Shown here in pieces: positions 60,003 through 64,000 of a DNA stretch of 64,000 nucleotides. Source of the DNA: Nocardia camponoti (GTDB lineage: Bacteria; Actinomycetota; Actinomycetes; Mycobacteriales; Mycobacteriaceae). Position 1 is the first letter of the stretch. The number at the start of each line of letters is the position of its first letter. A model generated the notes under the pieces. That model did no database searches. It had not been told where the DNA came from and worked only from the letters and a program-made list of their open reading frames with translations. Position numbers and translations under genes: made by a program. The stretch is taken from NCBI RefSeq assembly GCF_014646135.1, contig NZ_BMMW01000002.1, positions 1,054,001 to 1,118,000 on the forward strand, written 5' to 3'.

Positions 60003-61682
60003 TCACGGCTCAGGCGCGGCGAGCGACTTCAACATCACCGCGGCCATGCGCGACGTGGCGTCGCCGCTGTCGACGTCGGAGATGTGGACGGCGAAAACGA
60101 GGTCGCCCATCGAAGCAAGCAACCAGCCGTCCGAACCGCCCGTCGCGGGGTAGGCCGCGATGTCGCGGAATCCGCGAATCGCCGCCGTTTCCGGCCGGTT
60201 CGCCCCTTCGGCCATCATCGCGTGCAGCCGGTCGACCGCCGGTTTCGGCAGCGCGGGCACCTGCGTCGTTGCCGTGCTCGGCTGACCGTTGACGATCATC
60301 GGCGGCACAACCGACCCGCGCGCGATGGCGGCGGCGGCGATCGCGACCCCGAACGGACTCGCCATCACCGCGTCTGACGCCGCGCCCTGGCGAACCTGCT
60401 CGGTGCTGCGACCCGATGAGCTGACGCGCCCGGTGACCTCGTCGAGTCCGTGCACGTTGAAGTCGACGCCAACGCCGAGCGCCGTCGCGGCTTCGGCAGC
60501 TTCCTGTACCGAAACATCCTGTGGCGCTTTGTTTTTCGTCGCGGCGGCAACGGCCTTAAACAGTTCCATCAGCCCGCCAGCCGGATGCAGCCCGGTAAAC
60601 GCGACCGGCCCCTTCTCCGTGGCGTAGCTGTTCTGCGCCACCGCGACGAGCGCGCCCGTAGACGGCTGAATCGCGACAATGCTTGCCGCCGTTGGCGAAC
60701 TAACAACCGCGTCCTCGGCCGCGTGCTGCAACCGTTGATCGAGCGTCGCGGCGATATCGGGCGCGGCAGGACCCTGGTAACCAGCGATCTGGCTGACGAA
60801 CTTGCCGTCGGGTTCGAAGATCTGCACACCCCAACCGGCAGTGGCGTCTTGGCTGTCTTTCCACACGTTGCGCAGCGCGTCGAGCATCGGCGACCACGTG
60901 CGACGGTCAGCGGAGATGAGCTTGGGCTGCTTCTCCATCACGACGCCGGCGATTTTGGCCATGCGCGGTTCGAGAATCTCAAAGTCGCCGTCGCGCAGGT
61001 TGACCGCGACGATTGGCTTGCCCTGCGAAGCAGCGAGCTGCTGCATGAGCGAAGGCCCGGTGATCAGCGGCGCGACCGGTTCGATGGCGTCGGAGAGCGC
61101 GTTCGTTGTCGCGACGAGGTCGCCGGTCTTGCTCGGGTCGACCTTGATGACGTTGAGGGTCTGCTCGGTCATCAGCGGCGCGCCAGCCAAATCGGTGACC
61201 TTGGGCGGCGGGGAAGCCATTGTGCGGACGAGTTTTACCGTGCGGTTGTTGGCCAATTGCGGCATGACGACCGAGGGATCCCACGAGATCCGCCACCCGA
61301 TCCCGAGTTTTTTGACCGTGCCTTGAAGTGTGTAATTCCAGTCTTTGTGCTCGCCGAAGTTCCAGCCGACATTGAGGCTGAAAATGGCCGATTCGGGGTC
61401 GAGGTTGATAACTTGCGACTGCTCGTAGTCGACCTTGCCCGACTCAAGACCTTCGAACATTTGCTTCATGGTTGCCGAAGCGGCAGCCGGGTAGGAGGTG
61501 AGTTCGGCGGCCTTCGCATAATCTTTGTCGTCGAGCAGGTCGACGAAACGCTGCACAACAGCTTCTGAGTCAGTCGGTTTCGTGCCAACACCGCACGAGC
61601 ACAACGCCATAACCAAGGCTGCTACCCCGGTGGCCGCCAATGCGCCGCGGACGCGAAAGCGGCGGGATCCCCACACATCCAT
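60003..61682 (-). CDS. penicillin-binding-protein-like lipoprotein lacking catalytic motifs
   Basis: A 559-residue lipoprotein (signal ending LCSC, Cys30). Residues about 35-145 are an NTF2-like MecA_N domain (VVQRFVDLLDDKDYAKAAEL), followed by a PBP dimer-like segment and a transpeptidase-like domain. The latter keeps flanking landmarks (IQPSTGALVAVAQN, AVMASPFGVAIAAAAIARGS, PPMIV) but not the catalytic ones. The SxxK position reads GLME (370-373), no SxN is visible, and the KTG position reads ATG (513-515). It resembles Rv2864c-type PBP lipoproteins and is probably a non-catalytic scaffold or regulator. The ATG at 61682 is used; a GTG three codons earlier is possible. Confidence 0.82.
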   Translation of the reverse strand: MDVWGSRRFRVRGALAATGVAALVMALCSCGVGTKPTDSEAVVQRFVDLLDDKDYAKAAELTSYPAAASATMKQMFEGLESGKVDYEQSQVINLDPESAIFSLNVGWNFGEHKDWNYTLQGTVKKLGIGWRISWDPSVVMPQLANNRTVKLVRTMASPPPKVTDLAGAPLMTEQTLNVIKVDPSKTGDLVATTNALSDAIEPVAPLITGPSLMQQLAASQGKPIVAVNLRDGDFEILEPRMAKIAGVVMEKQPKLISADRRTWSPMLDALRNVWKDSQDATAGWGVQIFEPDGKFVSQIAGYQGPAAPDIAATLDQRLQHAAEDAVVSSPTAASIVAIQPSTGALVAVAQNSYATEKGPVAFTGLHPAGGLMELFKAVAAATKNKAPQDVSVQEAAEAATALGVGVDFNVHGLDEVTGRVSSSGRSTEQVRQGAASDAVMASPFGVAIAAAAIARGSVVPPMIVNGQPSTATTQVPALPKPAVDRLHAMMAEGANRPETAAIRGFRDIAAYPATGGSDGWLLASMGDLVFAVHISDVDSGDATSRMAAVMLKSLAAPEP

Positions 61683-61979
61683 ATCGCCCACTCTTCACTC
61701 TCGCCCCTCCAGTACCAAATCAACGGTACCGGAAATCAACCGTCTCCGATGTCGCCAACAACTGCCTCTCCAACGGTACCTAGCGGGGCCGACAGCTGTG
61801 TGAATCCCGCATAATCCGGCGATTCAGCCCGAGGATACCCAGCCCTTCGACAAGCTAACCGCCGGGGTCGTCGCCGTCATCAGAACTCCATATATCCGGC
61901 TACGGGCAGGTTCGCTCGCGGGTTGCCAGCCGACCGGTTCGTCGGATATCGCGCTGGCACCCGGCGCTAGACTGCCGCT

Positions 61980-62411
61980 ATGGCTGCTCCCATCCTCGTG
62001 CTCAACGGTCCGAACTTGAACATGCTCGGCACCCGCCAGCCGGAGGTTTACGGCGCGGCGACGTTGGCCGACGTGGTCGCCTTGTGCGAGGAAACGGCCG
62101 CCCGTTTCGGCCAGACGGTCGAGGCCTTTCAGTCGAATCATGAAGGCGCGCTGATTGATCGGATCCACGAGGCGCGAGGCAACGTGTCGGCGATCGTGAT
62201 CAACCCAGGCGGCTTAACCCACACATCGGTTTCCCTGCGCGACGCTTTGGTGATCCCGGAAGTCCCGATAGTCGAGGTCCACATCTCAAATGTGGCTGCC
62301 CGCGAACCTTTCCGCCACCACAGCTACGTCTCCCCGATCGCAACCGGGGTAATCGCGGGCCTGGGCATCCAGGGCTACGCGGCGGCAATCGAGTTTTTGG
62401 CGCGCACGTAG
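61980..62411 (+). CDS. aroQ: type II 3-dehydroquinate dehydratase
   Basis: A 143-residue protein, the normal length. [18 protein letters not shown] carries the catalytic-loop arginine and the proposed active Tyr, [16 protein letters not shown] follows, [17 protein letters not shown] has the Asn-Pro-Gly substrate loop, and [20 protein letters not shown] has the catalytic His. It dehydrates 3-dehydroquinate in the shikimate pathway that feeds chorismate. Its product ultimately supplies the entC enzyme at 22810. It stands alone and is followed by a palindromic element. Confidence 0.96.
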   Translation: MAAPILVLNGPNLNMLGTRQPEVYGAATLADVVALCEETAARFGQTVEAFQSNHEGALIDRIHEARGNVSAIVINPGGLTHTSVSLRDALVIPEVPIVEVHISNVAAREPFRHHSYVSPIATGVIAGLGIQGYAAAIEFLART

Positions 62412-62418
62412 CGTCGAT

Positions 62419-62487
62419 TCAAGATCACCAGGCTCTCCGGGATTTTTCTACTCGACGTTTGTTTACCTCAGAGCCTGGTGATCTTGA
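62419..62487. repeat. palindromic element copy 8
   Basis: The arms TCAAGATCACCAGGCTCT (62419-62436) and AGAGCCTGGTGATCTTGA (62470-62487) are perfect over 18 bp, the longest match in the window. CAGGCT subtype. It lies between the convergent aroQ and Ddn-like genes and ends 9 bases from the latter's stop. Confidence 0.9.
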
Positions 62488-62495
62488 TTCGGGCT

Positions 62496-62945
62496 TTACG
62501 TCAAGCGGAAAATGGGGAAACCCGGGGCGATTCCGGCCAATTCTTCATCGGTCGAGTCCTTCGTGATGCCCTCGAAGAACTTGCCAACCTCCCAGCCCCA
62601 ATTCTTCAGGTACAGGCGCAGCAGCGGGACCTTCAGTTCGTCGGCGACCTCAATCCCCTTGAACGACTCGATCTTTCGACCGAGGCGCAGCTCGCCTTCA
62701 CCCGCGACGCGCAGGTTGCGGACCCACTGCGTATGACCGCGCGGGGCAACCAGGTAGCGGTTGCCGTCGTCGGCGGTGAGCACGTTCACCATCGTCGTGC
62801 GCCACTCGCCGCTCTTGCGACCGCGCACCGCGAGCAGTCGCGAACCCGCCACGCTAATGCCAAGCTTCGGTAGCAGGTTGAAGAACTTGTTCATCATCGG
62901 CTCGATGCGACCTGCGGGGCGGATGTAGCGAGTTGCGTTGTCCAT
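62496..62945 (-). CDS. Ddn-like deazaflavin-dependent nitroreductase family protein
   Basis: A 149-residue protein of the F420-binding split-barrel group. The RPAGRIEPMMNKFFNLLPKL start and LLAVRGRKSGEWRTTMVNVL match the phosphate-binding strand of Ddn-like proteins, and YLVAPRGHTQWVRNLRVAGE is the conserved middle. It probably reduces a substrate with F420H2. The ATG at 62945 has GGGAG 9 bases upstream and is preferred to a TTG five codons earlier. Two copies of a palindromic operator-like sequence lie in front of it, shared with the divergent ABC gene. Confidence 0.85.
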   Translation of the reverse strand: MDNATRYIRPAGRIEPMMNKFFNLLPKLGISVAGSRLLAVRGRKSGEWRTTMVNVLTADDGNRYLVAPRGHTQWVRNLRVAGEGELRLGRKIESFKGIEVADELKVPLLRLYLKNWGWEVGKFFEGITKDSTDEELAGIAPGFPIFRLT

Positions 62946-62965
62946 GACGTTCACTCCCAAACTGT

Positions 62966-63030
62966 GAGCACTGCTCTCTTTGTTGAACTAAGTATGCGAC
63001 CGCCGAAACCCAAATGCAAGAGCACTGCTC
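62966..63030. promoter_or_regulatory. pair of GAGCACTGCTC operator-like sites
   Basis: Identical 11-bp palindromes GAGCACTGCTC occur at 62966-62976 and 63020-63030, 54 bp apart, inside longer inverted copies (TGTGAGCACTGCTCT and its near-complement). This is the layout of a TetR/MarR-type regulator controlling the Ddn-like gene. The regulator is not in the window. Confidence 0.65.
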
Positions 63031-63076
63031 ACATTTCCCGAAATATCGGATTCTCTGAATGCATTGACGCGATGGA

Positions 63077-63096
63077 ATGTAGTACATATGCTACAT
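63077..63096. promoter_or_regulatory. inverted repeat ATGTAG/CTACAT upstream of the ABC gene
   Basis: Six-base arms ATGTAG and CTACAT surround TACATATG, 31 bp before the ABC ATPase start. It is probably a binding site for a GntR or PadR-like regulator of the transporter, a weak inference from symmetry and position. Confidence 0.35.
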
Positions 63097-63126
63097 CTCA
63101 TCGAAGGTCGATGACTGGGAGGACTC

Positions 63127-64000
63127 ATGGCTTCGAACACCGTGCTCGACGTGGCAGGACTGCGAATGCGCTACGACGACACCGACGTAGTAAATGGCGT
63201 CACCTTTTCCGCAACACGCGGCGAGGTGCTCGTCATGCTCGGCCCCAACGGGGCGGGCAAAACAACCACGATCGAGATCCTTGAGGGGTTTCGCAGACGT
63301 TCGGCCGGTCAGGTCGAGGTGCTGGGAACTGATCCCGAACATGGCGACGAGGCATGGCGCGCCCGCATCGGCGTCGTCCTGCAATCCTGGCGCGACCACG
63401 CGAAATGGCGTGTGCGCGAACTACTTACGCACATGGGCGGCTACTACGCACGTTACTCAACCGACCGCGTTGCCCGCCCGTGGAATGTCGACGAGCTCAT
63501 CGAACTAGTCGGCCTCGCCGAACACGCCAACGCGAAAATCGCCAATCTGTCCGGCGGCCAACGCAGGCGTCTCGATGTCGCGATTGGCATCGTCGGGCGG
63601 CCCGAACTGCTGTTCATGGACGAACCGACCGCCGGTTTCGACCCAGCGGCACGACGCGATTTCCACGACCTCGTCCATCGCCTCGCCGACCTCGAAGAGA
63701 CCACGGTCCTGCTCACCACGCACGACCTCGACGAAGCCGAGAAGTTGGCCGACCGCATCCTGATCTTGGCTGGCGGACACCTCATCGCCGACGGCTCACC
63801 CGACGCGCTCGCCCGCTCAGTCGAAGGAGAAGCCCAGGTCGGCTGGTCAATCGACGGCCAACGCTTCATCCACCCCACTCACACTCCAGCCGAATTCGTG
63901 CATGAACTCTACGAGCAGCACGGCCCGCTGGTCACCGAGCTCGAAGTCCGCCGCTCGTCACTCGAAGACACCTACATGACGCTGGTCAAACGCGCCGAAT
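63127..64000 (+). CDS. ABC transporter ATP-binding protein, 3'-truncated by the window
   Basis: The frame opens with the ATG at 63127 (GGGAGGACTC upstream) and has no stop before the window ends, giving 291 residues of an unfinished gene. The Walker A is MLGPNGAGKTTTIEIL (about residues 36-51), the signature is NLSGGQRRRLDVAIG, the Walker B is LLFMDEPTAGFDPAAR and the H-loop is LLTTHDLDEAE. The DrrA/YhfQ-like C-terminal region is EFVHELYEQHGPLV. It is an exporter-type ATPase; the permease should follow beyond the window. Confidence 0.93.
   Translation, partial: MASNTVLDVAGLRMRYDDTDVVNGVTFSATRGEVLVMLGPNGAGKTTTIEILEGFRRRSAGQVEVLGTDPEHGDEAWRARIGVVLQSWRDHAKWRVRELLTHMGGYYARYSTDRVARPWNVDELIELVGLAEHANAKIANLSGGQRRRLDVAIGIVGRPELLFMDEPTAGFDPAARRDFHDLVHRLADLEETTVLLTTHDLDEAEKLADRILILAGGHLIADGSPDALARSVEGEAQVGWSIDGQRFIHPTHTPAEFVHELYEQHGPLVTELEVRRSSLEDTYMTLVKRAE

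Overview
The window is GC-rich DNA (roughly two-thirds G+C by eye, with many GTG/TTG starts) from a mycolic-acid-containing actinobacterium (order Mycobacteriales; genus not determined). MmpL3, an AftD-type arabinofuranosyltransferase, FadE5, FabG4, HtdX and FadA2, a DUF3068 protein, DUF2613 and GTP-dependent PEPCK support this. From recall, gene content and order resemble the M. tuberculosis Rv0204c-Rv0244c region, with rearrangements and insertions. No rRNA, tRNA, CRISPR array, prophage or intact IS element was found.

Layout. 1-4.8 kb: the end of a DUF4185 protein, a methyltransferase, an overlapping hydrolase/flavodoxin pair and fadE5. 4.9-11.7 kb is an accessory island: a HigB toxin with a HigA-peptidase antitoxin, a Fic remnant, a 33-codon ORF, a secreted beta-rich protein, a PfpI-AraC regulator divergent from an isochorismatase-family gene, an orphan RHH antitoxin whose VapC partner has become a chimera, and small DUF6301/hypothetical genes. 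11.9-23.9 kb: htdX-fabG4 divergent from fadA2, gnd, a VanW protein, a DUF5685 protein with a cysteine-rich tail, a TetR regulator, lpqI, a universal stress protein and an isochorismate synthase. 23.9-41.5 kb is a cell-envelope glycan block: DUF2613, aftD, an acyltransferase, DUF3068, a flippase, a large membrane protein, a glycosyltransferase and a methyltransferase, then an aldehyde dehydrogenase behind KstR-like boxes. 41.7-52.8 kb: pckG, two Rv0210/Rv0209-like proteins, trmB, a NYN-domain gene and mmpL3. 53-64 kb: DUF1707, an AI-2E/MacS-type kinase/LuxR regulator operon, a class III adenylate cyclase, a YbhN-like protein, DUF3054, a penicillin-binding-like lipoprotein without catalytic motifs, aroQ, a Ddn-like protein and the start of an ABC ATPase gene.

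Connections. A palindromic operator in front of tetR recurs between fabG4 and fadA2 and, in two weaker copies, ahead of fadE5. This suggests one TetR-controlled lipid regulon. Eight copies of a 61-69 bp palindromic element with compensatory arm changes are scattered between genes. Several envelope genes carry Pro/Ala-rich expansions, and two glycan genes are followed by tandem repeats that echo their own 3' ends. These repeats and the operator set are the least ordinary parts of the window.
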